Shown here: piece by piece, positions 43,377-52,555 of the stretch | Layout of the letters: the number at the start of each line of letters is the position of its first letter | How positions within the stretch are numbered: the stretch's first letter is position 1 | The notes under the pieces: model-generated | The model's input: only the letters and a program-made list of their open reading frames with translations | Told to the model about the DNA's origin: nothing | Database searches by the model: none | Program-made: the position numbers and the translations under genes | Origin: Verrucomicrobiia bacterium | GTDB taxonomy: Bacteria; Verrucomicrobiota; Verrucomicrobiia; Limisphaerales; CAIMTB01 | Length of the DNA: 64,000 bases | NCBI GenBank assembly: GCA_019634625.1 | Contig: JAHCBA010000009.1 | Coordinates: 101,561 to 165,560, forward strand | Reading direction: 5' to 3'

Positions 43377-44657
43377 TCACCGTGCCGTGACGACGGCGTA
43401 GGTGCGTTTGCCTTTGCGGAGGAGGAGGTGTTTGCCGAAGAGGAGGTCGGCGTGGGTGACGTGGCGCTGGACGGAGGTTTCGCGGGTGTTGTTGAGGTAC
43501 AGGCCGCCGCCTTCGAGGTCTTTGCGGGCCTGTCCCTTGGAGGTGGACAGGCCGGACTGGACCGCGAGTTCGGTGAGAGGCATGCCGGTGCCGTCGAGGA
43601 TGGAACGGGGGATTTCGCGGGTGGGGACTTCGCCGATGACATCGTTGAGGACGGACTCTGGGATGCCGTCGAGGTTGCCGCCGAAGAGGATCTCGCTGGC
43701 GCGGATGGCGTGGTCGCACTCGGTGGGGCCGTGGACGAGGGTGGTCATCTCGGCGGCCAGACGTTTCTGGGCGAGTCGGGCGCCGGGTTGGGCGGCGAGC
43801 TGACGTTCGAGTTCGGCGATGGCGTCGGCGGAGAGGAAGGTGAGGCACTTCAGGAGGCGGATGACATCCACGTCCTCGGCCTGGACGAAGAACTGGTAGA
43901 AGCGGTAGGGGCTGGTGCGCCGGGGATCGAGCCAGACGGTGCCGGAGGCGGTCTTGCCGTACTTGGTGCCGTCGGACTTGGTGAGGAGGGGGAAGGTGAG
44001 GCCCCAGACGGTGACGCCGAGTTTGCGGCGGCAGAGGTCGATGCCGGCGGTGATGTTGCCCCATTGATCGGTGGCGCCGACCTGGAGTTCGCAGTGGTGG
44101 TGCTGGCGGAGGTGATGAAAGTCGAAGGCCTGGAGGAGCATGTAGCTGAACTCGGTGTAGCTGATGCCGACCTCGCGGTCCTCCATGCGGGAGCGGACGG
44201 ATTCCTTGGCGACCATGGCATTGACCGAGAAGTGCTTTCCGATGTCGCGGAGGAACTCGAGGTAGGTGACCGGAGCCGTCCAGTCGGCGTTGTCCACCAG
44301 GAGGGCGGGATTCGAGGGGGCGTCGAAGTCGAGGAAGCGGGTGAGCTGGGACTTGATGGAGGCGATGTTGGCCTGGACCTGGTCGCGGGACTGGAGGTTG
44401 CGTTCGACGGATTTGCCGGAGGGATCGCCGATCATGCCGGTGGCGCCGCCGGCGAGGGCGATGGGGCGATGTCCGGCCTGCTGGAAGCGGCGGAGGGCGA
44501 GGAGGGGGACGAGGTTGCCGACGTGGAGGGAGTCGGCGGTGGGATCGAATCCGCAGTAGAGGACGGTGGGGCCGGAAGCCAGCCGGGCGGAAAGCGCGTC
44601 GCGGTCGGTGCAGTCGGCGTAGAGGCCGCGCCAGTCGAGTTCGGACAGGAGGTCCAT
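43377..44657 (-). CDS. tyrS: Tyrosyl-tRNA synthetase
   Basis: Charges tRNA-Tyr. The ATG at 44657 (MDLLSELDWRGLYADCTDRD) gives 426 residues, standard for the bacterial enzyme; the open frame continues upstream without family similarity. HIGH-type motif: DPTADSLHVGNLVPLLALRR; specificity and tRNA region: YTEFSYMLLQAFDFHHL and QVGATDQWGNITAGIDL; KMSKS-type motif: GTKYGKTASGTVWLD. A C-terminal S4 RNA-binding domain (SKGQARKDLEGGGLYLNN and LLRKGKRTYAVV) is complete. The 157 bp between tyrS and the divergent DUF3160 gene should hold both promoters. Confidence 0.96.
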   Translation of the reverse strand: MDLLSELDWRGLYADCTDRDALSARLASGPTVLYCGFDPTADSLHVGNLVPLLALRRFQQAGHRPIALAGGATGMIGDPSGKSVERNLQSRDQVQANIASIKSQLTRFLDFDAPSNPALLVDNADWTAPVTYLEFLRDIGKHFSVNAMVAKESVRSRMEDREVGISYTEFSYMLLQAFDFHHLRQHHHCELQVGATDQWGNITAGIDLCRRKLGVTVWGLTFPLLTKSDGTKYGKTASGTVWLDPRRTSPYRFYQFFVQAEDVDVIRLLKCLTFLSADAIAELERQLAAQPGARLAQKRLAAEMTTLVHGPTECDHAIRASEILFGGNLDGIPESVLNDVIGEVPTREIPRSILDGTGMPLTELAVQSGLSTSKGQARKDLEGGGLYLNNTRETSVQRHVTHADLLFGKHLLLRKGKRTYAVVTAR

Positions 44658-44814
44658 GGGGCGGGTGAGAGTATGCGAGCGGGGGACGGAGGGCAAAGGG
44701 GGAAGGGCCCCGAATCCTTGACGATGCTGGGTGCAGGGGGTAGCGGTGGAGGCATTGCCGGATGACGACGGGGCGCTGGGGGACCGTTGGCGTTCGGGAG
44801 AACTTCCACCTGTC

Positions 44815-47682
44815 ATGAATTTTCGACGTGCCGGTGCCGGTCCCGGGAGCGGGTTGGCGATTGCGATTGGAATCTTTTGTCTGGCGGGGATGGGGGCCGC
44901 GATGGCGGAGCGGGAGGGCGGCGGGGAGGGGGAACTGCTGGAACGGCCGAGGATCCGGATGGAGCGGGTGGTGGATGGGTTGGAGATGGCCTGGCCGGGG
45001 GAGGCGCGGACGGGCGGGGAGGGGACGGTTCTGCCGTGGTACGAGTTGCAGGCGAGCACGGATCTGGAGACCTGGCATCCGGTGGGGGAGCGGGTGCGGG
45101 CGGCGGAGAGGTTGTCGGAGACGATGCTGCGGTTCTCGTTGCGGCCGGAGGCGCCGCGGACGTTTTACCGGACGCGGGTGGTGGATCCGCGGACACCGGG
45201 GCGGCTGGGGGAGGGCGGGGCGGCGGTGTTCGGGTATGAGGAGGCGTTTCAGGAGGAGCTCGATGGGCTGGGATGGCTCACGCCGGAGGCGTTTGCGGAG
45301 CGGTATCCGAGCGGGGCGGAGTACCTGCCGGGGATCACGTGGGACCCGACGACGGCGGAGTTCTGGGATGAGTTCAATGCGGATCCGGCGGTGGTGAACC
45401 AGGGATTGCCGTGGGGAACGCCGGGGTACCGGATCGGGGATTACCGGATGAACGCGGCGGAGCGGGAGGTGTTCGGCCGGCTCGGATTTGTGGTGAGCGG
45501 ACGGCTTGGGAATATGGGGACTGTGGGAGCGAGCGGACCGAGTTTCGGGGGGATCTTCTACCAGCTTTGGTACAACGATCTGCCGGTGTTCATTTCGGCG
45601 GACGCCCTTCTGCACGTCTGGCATCGCACGTTCTCGATGATGCTCTCCGAGATCGAGGAGACGATGCTGTTCGAGATGGCGTCGCGGTTGCTCGACGGGA
45701 TGGCGGAGCGGTTGCCGGCGGCGTGGGCTGAGGCGGGAGACGGGACGTTGCAGGAGAGCGTGCTGGACGCGGATTATCTGATCGGGGTGGCGCGTCAGCT
45801 GCTCCGGATCGGAGGCAGCGTGCTGGGGCAGGAGGGGCGGGTGGCGGAGACGATGACCGACATCGCCAGGGGGGAGCTGAAGGAGATTCCGGATTTCATG
45901 GGGAGCTGCCGGACGGTGGATTTCTCGCAGTTCAGGGTGCGCGGCCACTACACGAAGACGCCGCGCCTGCGGGCGTATTTCCAGTGCATGATGTGGCTGG
46001 GCCGGATCGACCTGGTGGTGGCGGGAGGGCCGTTTGCGCGCTGCCCGGGCGGGCTGCAGATGGCCAATCCGCGGGAACTGGGGACGGCGATCGTGTTGCA
46101 TCACTTGTGGAAAGGATCGGCGGCGGAGGAGGTGTGGGGGGACATGCATCGGGCGATCGAGGCCTTTGTGGGGTGGACGGATTCGATGACTTTCCCGCAG
46201 TTGAGCGGGCTGCTGGCGGGGGCGGGGATCGAATCGCCGGGGGACGTCGCCGATCGGGCGACGCTGGAACGGTTGCAGCGGACGATCGAGGCGGGGCAAC
46301 TCGGGGCGCAGAACATCCGGAGCGATGTGTTCCATGTGCCGTTGGGAGGCGAACCGGCGGTGTTGCCGCGGTCATTCCTGGTTTTCGGGCAGAAGTTTGT
46401 GCCGGACAGCTGGGTGTTCTCGAAGGTGGTGTTCGACAGCATCCTGTGGTCGGACGGGGGTGAGCCTTACAAGGTGCGGCGCCGGGTGCCGAGTGCGCTG
46501 GACGTCGCGTTTGCGGCGCTGGGGAACAACCAGGTGGTGCCGGATCTGGTGGCACGGATTCTGAACGGGGACGCGATCCATTCGGCGCTGCATGTGGAGC
46601 AGTTCCGGGACGGGCGCCCGTACCAGCACAACCTGGCGGCGGTGCGGGCGGTGCTGGACCGTCAGGGGCGGGAGGCCCGCGAGGCCTCGATGTACACGGA
46701 CTGGCTGGACACGCTGCGGGCGTTGTCGGAGCCGACCACGGACCCGATGTACCCGGAGGCGATGCGGACGCGGGCGTGGGCCATGCGGACCTTGAACACG
46801 CAGCTGGCATCGTGGACGCAGCTCCGACACGACACGGTGCTGTACGCCAAGCAGTCCTACACGTCGGTGCCCGTCTGCTTCTATCCGGCCGGGTATGTGG
46901 AACCGCGGGTGGCATTCTGGCGGCACTTCCGGGCGATGACGCATCGGGCGGCGGAGACGATTTCGCGGTTGCGGTTCCCTGGTTCCTACATGGCCACCTT
47001 CCAGGAGGAGCGACCGCATCCGACGGGGGGCTGGATGCAGTGGGTCACCGTGATCCGGGAGATGGCGCTCAGCGAGATTCAGGAACGGCAGGTGGCGCAT
47101 CTGCGGCAGTTCACGGCGGTGCTCGACACGCTGGCGGGCCTGGCGGCGAAGCAACTGGCGCAGGAACCCTTCACGGACGACGAGGTGAAGTTCATCCGGA
47201 ACCTCATCCAGGATGTCGGCCATGAACCGTACGGGAGCGGGAGCACACCGAAGTATAGCGGCTGGTATCCGGGATTGTTCTACCGGCCCGTGCATCTGCC
47301 GACCGTGGAGGAGACCGTGGGTATGGCGTCGGATGTCGCCCTGTTTCATGAGCTGTACGGGGCGGTGGCTTCGGATGTGATCGTGACCGATGTCCACACC
47401 AATCCGCCGTCCCCAATGGAAGGGGATCCGGGGTCGGTGCTGCACCAGGGCATCGGGGAGGTGCAGATGCTGATGGTGGCCGTCGAGAACGGGCCGGACC
47501 GGATGATCTATGCCGGGCCGGTGATGAGCCATTACGAGTTCGAGGTGGTGGGGCCGCCCGTGCGTCTGACCGACACCGAATGGGAGAATTACCTTCGGAG
47601 ATTCAACTGGGGACCGCCGCTCTCGGAGACCGTCGAGGGTGCGGTGCCGCCGTCCTGGACGAGGGAGTATCTGAGGCCTTGA
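44815..47682 (+). CDS. DUF3160 secreted protein
   Basis: 955 residues from the ATG at 44815, with a signal (SGLAIAIGIFCLAGMGAAMA). After a short beta-rich module (YELQASTDLETWHPV and RTFYRTRVVDP, common at the start or end of Verrucomicrobial secreted proteins) comes the DUF3160 region: LPVFISADALLHVWHRTFSM, CRTVDFSQFRVRGHYTKTPR, LRAYFQCMMWLGRIDLVV, YVEPRVAFWRHFRAMT and TDVHTNPPSPMEGDPG. The function of the domain is unknown. Spacing of His/Asp/Glu suggests a possible metal site, which is inference. Confidence 0.85.
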   Translation: MNFRRAGAGPGSGLAIAIGIFCLAGMGAAMAEREGGGEGELLERPRIRMERVVDGLEMAWPGEARTGGEGTVLPWYELQASTDLETWHPVGERVRAAERLSETMLRFSLRPEAPRTFYRTRVVDPRTPGRLGEGGAAVFGYEEAFQEELDGLGWLTPEAFAERYPSGAEYLPGITWDPTTAEFWDEFNADPAVVNQGLPWGTPGYRIGDYRMNAAEREVFGRLGFVVSGRLGNMGTVGASGPSFGGIFYQLWYNDLPVFISADALLHVWHRTFSMMLSEIEETMLFEMASRLLDGMAERLPAAWAEAGDGTLQESVLDADYLIGVARQLLRIGGSVLGQEGRVAETMTDIARGELKEIPDFMGSCRTVDFSQFRVRGHYTKTPRLRAYFQCMMWLGRIDLVVAGGPFARCPGGLQMANPRELGTAIVLHHLWKGSAAEEVWGDMHRAIEAFVGWTDSMTFPQLSGLLAGAGIESPGDVADRATLERLQRTIEAGQLGAQNIRSDVFHVPLGGEPAVLPRSFLVFGQKFVPDSWVFSKVVFDSILWSDGGEPYKVRRRVPSALDVAFAALGNNQVVPDLVARILNGDAIHSALHVEQFRDGRPYQHNLAAVRAVLDRQGREAREASMYTDWLDTLRALSEPTTDPMYPEAMRTRAWAMRTLNTQLASWTQLRHDTVLYAKQSYTSVPVCFYPAGYVEPRVAFWRHFRAMTHRAAETISRLRFPGSYMATFQEERPHPTGGWMQWVTVIREMALSEIQERQVAHLRQFTAVLDTLAGLAAKQLAQEPFTDDEVKFIRNLIQDVGHEPYGSGSTPKYSGWYPGLFYRPVHLPTVEETVGMASDVALFHELYGAVASDVIVTDVHTNPPSPMEGDPGSVLHQGIGEVQMLMVAVENGPDRMIYAGPVMSHYEFEVVGPPVRLTDTEWENYLRRFNWGPPLSETVEGAVPPSWTREYLRP

Positions 47683-47707
47683 GAGGGGGGGCGCTTGAGA
47701 ATGACAG

Positions 47708-47954
47708 GGGGTGCGCGTGCGGGGCGATCTTCGGGGTGGAGCGGGGGGATGTGCTGCGTTGGCGGATGGGCACGGATTCGCAGCCCGGCCGGGGCACGAG
47801 CGGACAGGGCTGTCCGCGCTCCTGAATGAAAGTGGGGTGGGTGCAGGGCGATCTTCGGGGTGGAGCGGGGGGATGTGTTGCGTTGGCGGATGGGCGCGGT
47901 TTCGCAGCCCGGCTGGGGCACGAGCGGACAGGGCTGTCCGCGCTCCTGAATGAA
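47708..47954 (+). repeat. Two-copy tandem duplication, 124-bp period
   Basis: GCGATCTTCGGGGTGGAGCG starts at 47724 and again at 47848; both copies end GCTCCTGAATGAA (47830, 47954). A few substitutions separate them. The 313-bp gap between the DUF3160 gene and DAHP synthase is otherwise empty. Confidence 0.85.
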
Positions 47955-47995
47955 GGGGGGTGCGTACTCGCCCTTCGCCCTTCGCATCATCCCCA

Positions 47996-49012
47996 TCAAG
48001 CCTGGCGACCGGCGGCGGCGATGAAGGGTTGGAGATCGCGCATGAGGGTGCGGAAGCCGTCGAGGGTGAGTTGCTGGGCGCCGTCGCTCCAGGCTTCGGC
48101 GGGGTTGGGATGGACTTCGATGAGGAGGGCATCGGCGCCCATGACGATGGCGCCTTTGCACATGGCGGCGACGAGGGAGGCCTTGCCGGTGCCCTGGCTG
48201 GGATCGACGACGACGGGGAGATGGGTTTCGTGTTTGAGGATGGGGACGGCGGAGAGGTCGAGGGTGTTGCGGGTGTAGGTTTCGAAGGTGCGGATGCCGC
48301 GTTCGCAGAAGAGGAGTCCGGGGTTGCCGTTGGCGAGGATGTATTCGCCGGCGAGGAGCCATTCCTCGATGCGCATGGACATGCCGCGTTTGAGGAGGAC
48401 GGGTTTGCCGGTTTTGGCGGCGGCGATGAGGAGCTGGAAGTTCTGGGCGTTGCGGGTGCCGATCTGGAGCATGTCGGCGTATTCGGCGACGAGTTCGGCG
48501 TGGTCTTCGGAGAGGAGTTCGGTGATGACGGGGAGGCCGGTTTCCCTGCGGGCTTTGGCGAGGAGCTTGAGGCCCTTTTCGCCGAGGCCCTGGAATTCGT
48601 AGGGGGAGGTGCGGGGTTTGAAGGCGCCGCCGCGGAGGATGGTGGCGCCGGCGTCGCGGACGGCCACGGCGGTGCGGAGGAGCTGGTCTTCGGATTCGAC
48701 CGAGCAGGGGCCGGCCATGACCTGGAACTTCGGGCCGCCGATGACGGTGCGGCGCGTGGTGACGGTGGAGTCGGTGGGGTGGGCTTCGCGGCTGACGAGT
48801 TTGTAGCGTTTCTGGATGGGGGTGACGGATTCGACCTGGGGCCAGGTGGAGAGGGGTTCGAGGGAGGCGTGGGTGCGTTCGTCGCCGATGGCGCCGATGA
48901 CGGTGCGGGCGACGCCGCGCATGACGTGGGGGGTGTAGCCGAGTTTGCGGATTTCGCGGAGGACGGCGGATTCCTCCTTCCGGGAGAGGTTGGGTTTGAG
49001 GACGATGATCAT
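47996..49012 (-). CDS. aroF: DAHP synthase (3-deoxy-7-phosphoheptulonate synthase)
   Basis: First enzyme of the shikimate pathway: condenses phosphoenolpyruvate and erythrose 4-phosphate. The ATG at 49012 (MIIVLKPNLSRKEESAVLRE) gives 338 residues. An N-terminal ferredoxin-like regulatory domain (to about residue 75) precedes the barrel, as in the Thermotoga/Bacillus type I-beta enzymes. Barrel motifs: VMAGPCSVESEDQLL, ILRGGAFKPRTSPYEFQGLG, LQIGTRNAQNFQLL, KPVLLKRGMS, and PVVVDPSQGTGK. In this subtype the extra domain gives feedback control by aromatic amino acids. A leader with a candidate attenuator lies upstream. Confidence 0.95.
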   Translation of the reverse strand: MIIVLKPNLSRKEESAVLREIRKLGYTPHVMRGVARTVIGAIGDERTHASLEPLSTWPQVESVTPIQKRYKLVSREAHPTDSTVTTRRTVIGGPKFQVMAGPCSVESEDQLLRTAVAVRDAGATILRGGAFKPRTSPYEFQGLGEKGLKLLAKARRETGLPVITELLSEDHAELVAEYADMLQIGTRNAQNFQLLIAAAKTGKPVLLKRGMSMRIEEWLLAGEYILANGNPGLLFCERGIRTFETYTRNTLDLSAVPILKHETHLPVVVDPSQGTGKASLVAAMCKGAIVMGADALLIEVHPNPAEAWSDGAQQLTLDGFRTLMRDLQPFIAAAGRQA

Positions 49013-49045
49013 GGGTTGGGGTGCCGTGGTTCCGCCGACCTGGGC

Positions 49046-49078
49046 AAAAAAAGAGCCGCAGGCGGGAGGACCTGCGGC
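49046..49078 (-). terminator. Intrinsic terminator in the DAHP synthase leader
   Basis: Minus-strand GCCGCAGG (49078-49071), 8-nt loop, CCTGCGGC (49062-49055), then TCTTTTTTT (to 49046). A perfect 8-bp stem plus U7, ending 34 bp before the aroF start. It can be an attenuator or simply the terminator of the upstream gene. Confidence 0.8.
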
Positions 49079-49100
49079 GCTTGGGGTGACGGGTTGGGGT

Positions 49101-49202
49101 TCAATCCGTTCCGGCGCGCAGGCCGGGGCTAAAGGCGAAATAACGCCAGCCCGTGGGGCTTCCCGGCAGGTTGCGACCAAGACGGATCACGGGGAGACGC
49201 AT
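49101..49202 (-). CDS. Candidate aromatic-residue leader peptide
   Basis: A 33-codon open frame, ATG at 49202, TGA at 49103-49101, ahead of the terminator hairpin. The peptide contains GWRYFAFSPG; Trp, Tyr, Phe and Phe codons lie at 49148-49131. Four aromatic residues in six codons just before the hairpin of an aromatic-pathway gene is the pattern of a transcription attenuator. No clear Shine-Dalgarno precedes the ATG, which weakens the case; a GTG four codons in is an alternative start. Confidence 0.5.
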   Translation of the reverse strand: MRLPVIRLGRNLPGSPTGWRYFAFSPGLRAGTD

Positions 49203-49227
49203 ACCCGAGGGGGGCGGGCGGCGTCAA

Positions 49228-50925
49228 TCACCGGGGGGCGGTGGGGCCGGGATCGGGGGTCCACTCGAAATGGGCGGCGGGTTCGAGGAGGGGGCGGAGG
49301 GTGGCGAGGAGTTGGTGCCAGGGAAGGGCGGGGGGGGAGAGGATCCGGATGCGGGGCGGGGGTCCCGAGGGGCGGGAGGCGGTGGGATCGGTCGCGGGAT
49401 CGGCGGGTGGGGTCCAGGGGCGGAAGGCGAGTCCGTCGTCGGACCATTCGGCCTGGCCGGGTCGAAGGCGGAGGATGGGGAGCAGGGCGGAGGTGGCGGG
49501 ATCGGGGAAGGTGAGGCGGGCGGGTTCGTTGGTGGAACCGGTGGGGAGGGGGACGGCGGGTGGGGCGGCCCAGTCGCGGGCCAGGGGTTCGACGGCGCGG
49601 GCGACGGCGCGGAGTTGTCCGAGCGGGGTGGCGGAGCCGGGTTCGAGGGCGAGGCGCAGTTCCCAGCCGAGGTGGCGACGGAGATGGACGAGGAGTCCGG
49701 CCTGGGCGGCGAGGCTTGGACCGCCGGCGGCGGCGACGGTGGCGATGCGCGGGTCGGTCCAGCGGACAGGGCCGGACGGGGGGACGGCGAGGATGAGATC
49801 GACGGCGCCGGGATGGGGGGCGATGGGCTTGAGCTGGGCGGCCTGGGAGAGGCGTTGGGCGAGGGTGGCGACGTCGGGTTCGAGGGTGGAGAGGTCCAGT
49901 TGGGCGAGCTTGGGGCCGATGTCGGCGAGGTAGATGCGGAGGAGCCGGAGAGGCGCGTTGCGGGCGCCGGTGCCGGCGCCGCGGGCGGCGGCGACCAGGA
50001 GTTGTTCGACTTCGGGGGGGCCGAGTTGCCAGGTGAGCGGGACGAGGTTGGAGGGGACGCGGGGCTGGCCGGGGCCGGCGGCGGGGAGATCGATGAACCA
50101 GCGGTAGCGGCCGAGGGGCTGGTCTTCGAAGCGGTCGGCGGCGAGGGAGAATTCGAAGTCGGTGTGGCCACCGGGCGGGAGGGTAACGGGGCTCACGGAG
50201 CCGAGAGGGACGGCCATGGGGGCGACGCGTTCGTCGCGGTCGTTGAGGACCCAGAGGGCGTTGTCCACCGGCCAGAGGAAGGATTGGGGCGAGGGGCCGG
50301 TGTTTTCGAACCGGAGATGGAGCGTGGCGGGCTGAAGGGGGTGAAGGCGATCGGGACCGCGGGCGATGAGGCGGATGCCGCGGGCTGCGGCCTGGGCGTC
50401 GCGTTGGGCGAGGTAATCGGGGACGTCGAGGACGGTGAGGGAGATGGGTTGGCTGACGGCCTGATCGCGCCAGAGGCCGAGGCCGCGGGGGACGATGGGC
50501 GACTGGGTGGGGAGGACGCCGCGATAGGTGCCTTGCAGGGAGTAGGTGCCGGAGGCGCGGAGGACGACCCAGTCGGAGACGAGGGTGTCGTATTCCTTCG
50601 GGGTGCCGGGGTCGAGGCGGTCGGCGCGGGCGAACATGTGGGCGAGGGCCTGGACGGGCGGGGTGGCGGGGAGGGTGCCTTCGGCGGCGCGGGCGACGAG
50701 CTGGCCGTTGAGGCGGCAGCAGCCTTCCCACATGAAGCCGAGGGGATCGGGTCCGCGGTTCTCGAAGCGCCAGAGGAGGGGGATGGGATCGCCGATGACG
50801 TGGGTGACGGCTTCAGGGATGCGGAGCTGGAGGTGGACGGCGTCGGCGACGGCGGTGGCGGGGCGCAGGACGAGGAGGGCGAGCAGGGAGGACAGGGCCA
50901 GTGTCCGGATGCCGGAGGGGGGCAT
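49228..50925 (-). CDS. Secreted protein of unknown function
   Basis: 565 residues from the ATG at 50925 (MPPSGIRTLALSSLLALLVL), which begins a clear signal peptide ending near ATAVA; the upstream extension overlaps the next gene and is rejected. Two Ig-like or beta-sandwich stretches resemble each other: IPLLWRFENRGPDPLGFMW and TLHLRFENTGPSPQSFLWPV. The later part is Pro/Leu-rich with no known motif (for example AAQAGLLVHLRRHLGWELRL and PRIRILSPPALPWHQLLATL). I do not recognise the family. It follows the 221-residue secreted protein gene by 8 bp, so the two are probably an operon. Confidence 0.7.
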   Translation of the reverse strand: MPPSGIRTLALSSLLALLVLRPATAVADAVHLQLRIPEAVTHVIGDPIPLLWRFENRGPDPLGFMWEGCCRLNGQLVARAAEGTLPATPPVQALAHMFARADRLDPGTPKEYDTLVSDWVVLRASGTYSLQGTYRGVLPTQSPIVPRGLGLWRDQAVSQPISLTVLDVPDYLAQRDAQAAARGIRLIARGPDRLHPLQPATLHLRFENTGPSPQSFLWPVDNALWVLNDRDERVAPMAVPLGSVSPVTLPPGGHTDFEFSLAADRFEDQPLGRYRWFIDLPAAGPGQPRVPSNLVPLTWQLGPPEVEQLLVAAARGAGTGARNAPLRLLRIYLADIGPKLAQLDLSTLEPDVATLAQRLSQAAQLKPIAPHPGAVDLILAVPPSGPVRWTDPRIATVAAAGGPSLAAQAGLLVHLRRHLGWELRLALEPGSATPLGQLRAVARAVEPLARDWAAPPAVPLPTGSTNEPARLTFPDPATSALLPILRLRPGQAEWSDDGLAFRPWTPPADPATDPTASRPSGPPPRIRILSPPALPWHQLLATLRPLLEPAAHFEWTPDPGPTAPR

Positions 50926-50933
50926 GGGGGTGG

Positions 50934-51599
50934 TCAATGGGCGAGCGGGAAGATCCTGATGTCGTCCACGCGGATGGGGGTGCCGGAGAAGGGCATGCCC
51001 CAGACGATGGCGCGGCCGGGGATGGGGGCGGTGGTTTCCTCCCATTCGATGTGCCAGGTGTCGGGTTCGGGGGTGCCTTCGGTCCAGGCCCGGCCGCTGA
51101 CCGTCCAGGTGGCGTCGCCGGTTTTGCGAAGCTGGATGCGGAGATGGGTCCAGGAGCCGCTTTGCCACTCGAAGGGGATGCTGGTCTGGACGAGGTCGCC
51201 CTTGAGGATTTCGAGGGCGCGTTTGGCGGGGGCGACCTGGAGGCGGTAGCCGTTGACGGTGTTGAGGCTGATGCCGAAAGCGGGGAATTTGCGGCCGAGG
51301 CGGGTGCCGTAGAAGCGGGCCTGGGCGCTCCAATCCTCGCGGCGGGCGGGTCCGAACATCAGGCCGTAGGATTCGACCGGGGCCTCGGGGATTTCGAGGA
51401 AGCGGTTGCCGTCGAGTTCACGGACGGCCATGGAGTAGCCGGCGATGACGATGTAGTCGTCGGGGACTTCACCGAGGTCGCGCTGGGAGAAGTCTTCCTG
51501 GAAGAGCGGCTCGGCGGCGGGGGCGGCGGGGGTGACGAGGAGGGCGCTGGCGAGGATCCACGCGGCGAAGTGGGAGAGGCGACCGATGCGATGCTTCAT
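50934..51599 (-). CDS. Secreted concanavalin-like protein of unknown function
   Basis: 221 residues with a signal peptide (FAAWILASALLVTPAAPAAE). The rest is beta-rich: FQEDFSQRDLGEVPDDYIV, LMFGPARREDWSAQARFYG, SLNTVNGYRLQVAPAKRALE, SGSWTHLRIQLRKTGDATWT, and VDDIRIFPLAH at the end. This is the outline of a LamG/DUF1080-type jelly-roll found in many PVC secreted proteins, but catalytic residues are not evident. Confidence 0.72.
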   Translation of the reverse strand: MKHRIGRLSHFAAWILASALLVTPAAPAAEPLFQEDFSQRDLGEVPDDYIVIAGYSMAVRELDGNRFLEIPEAPVESYGLMFGPARREDWSAQARFYGTRLGRKFPAFGISLNTVNGYRLQVAPAKRALEILKGDLVQTSIPFEWQSGSWTHLRIQLRKTGDATWTVSGRAWTEGTPEPDTWHIEWEETTAPIPGRAIVWGMPFSGTPIRVDDIRIFPLAH

Positions 51600-51730
51600 G
51601 GTGCTGGCCTTTTAGTGTCAGACGATGGGGCATCATGCAAATGCCGTGTGGGGGATTGGGCGGGAGGGAAGGGGTGACGGGGAAGTCTTGCAGGGGGCGA
51701 TGCCTTGGCGGCAGACTCGCCAGCGTACTT

Positions 51731-52528
51731 ATGCGCGTCATTCTGGTGGACGACGAACCATTGGCCCGGGACCGGTTGCGGGCGATGCTGGCCAAGGAAT
51801 CCGATGTGGAGATCGTGGCCGAGTGCGGCGACGGGAAGGAGGCGTTGCAGGCGATCCGGAAGCAGAATCCGGACGTGGTGTTTCTGGACATCCAGATGCC
51901 GGAGCTGGACGGGTTCGGGGTGCTGGGGCAGATCAAGGCCGACCGGATGCCGGAGGTGATATTCGTGACGGCCTTCGATGAGTTCGCGGTGAAGGCGTTC
52001 GAGGTGCACGCGCTGGATTACCTGTTGAAGCCGTTCGACCGGGACCGGTTGCGGGAGGCGCTGGGGCGGGCGCGGGAGCGGTTGCGGGCTTCGTCGCCGG
52101 CGGGATTGACGGAGCGGATCGACGCGTTGCTGGCCTCGTTGGAGGCGGAGAAGGACAAGGACAAGGACAGGGACAAGGAACGTTCGGACAAGCCGGGTCC
52201 GGACCGGCTGGCGCTGAAGGTGGACGGGCGGGTGATCTTTCTGCGGCCGGCGGACATCGACTGGCTGGAGGCGCAGGACAACTACGTGAAGGTGCATGTC
52301 GGGCGCGAGGCGCACCTGGTGCGGGATACGCTGTCGAATTTCGAGGGCCGGATCGATCCGCGCCGGTTCATCCGGATTGCGCGGTCGACGATCGTCAACA
52401 TCGACCGGGTGCGGGAGATGCAGCCGATGTTTCATGGGGAGTACGTGGTGATCCTGCACGACGGGAGCAAGCTGACGATGAGCCGGGGGTATCGGGACAC
52501 GTTGCAGCAGTATCTCGGCGGGAAGTGA
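51731..52528 (+). CDS. LytTR-family response regulator
   Basis: 265 residues from the ATG at 51731 (MRVILVDDEPLARDRLRAML). The receiver has acidic Asp7/Asp8, the phospho-acceptor Asp53 in VVFLDIQMPELDG, a Thr in FVTAFDEFAV and Lys in YLLKPFD. A charged linker (EKDKDKDRDKERSDK) leads to the LytTR DNA-binding domain (about 160-262: DIDWLEAQDNYVKVHVG, FIRIARSTIVNIDRV and LTMSRGYRDTL). No histidine kinase is adjacent, so it is an orphan here. A 73-bp repeat begins 28 bp after its stop. Confidence 0.93.
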   Translation: MRVILVDDEPLARDRLRAMLAKESDVEIVAECGDGKEALQAIRKQNPDVVFLDIQMPELDGFGVLGQIKADRMPEVIFVTAFDEFAVKAFEVHALDYLLKPFDRDRLREALGRARERLRASSPAGLTERIDALLASLEAEKDKDKDRDKERSDKPGPDRLALKVDGRVIFLRPADIDWLEAQDNYVKVHVGREAHLVRDTLSNFEGRIDPRRFIRIARSTIVNIDRVREMQPMFHGEYVVILHDGSKLTMSRGYRDTLQQYLGGK

Positions 52529-52555
52529 CGGGCCGGGGTGAAGGAGGGGTGAATT

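Larger units (their letters stand above)
49046..49202 (-). promoter_or_regulatory. Candidate transcription attenuator of DAHP synthase
   Basis: Three stems are possible in the leader. One encloses the control codons (GGGCTGGCG, TTATTT, CGCC, TTT, AGCCC). One is CCGGC, CTGCGC, GCCGG. The third is the terminator. CCTGCG (49122-49117) can pair instead with CGCAGG of the terminator's 5' arm, so an antiterminator is available. Only 25 bp separate the leader ATG from the preceding gene, so the promoter would be inside that gene or further up. Confidence 0.5.

Noticed and set aside
42778-46335. 1185-codon minus-strand frame spanning the tandem array and tyrS
   Set aside because: It arises from the tandem repeats and the shadow of tyrS and the DUF3160 gene; no motif.
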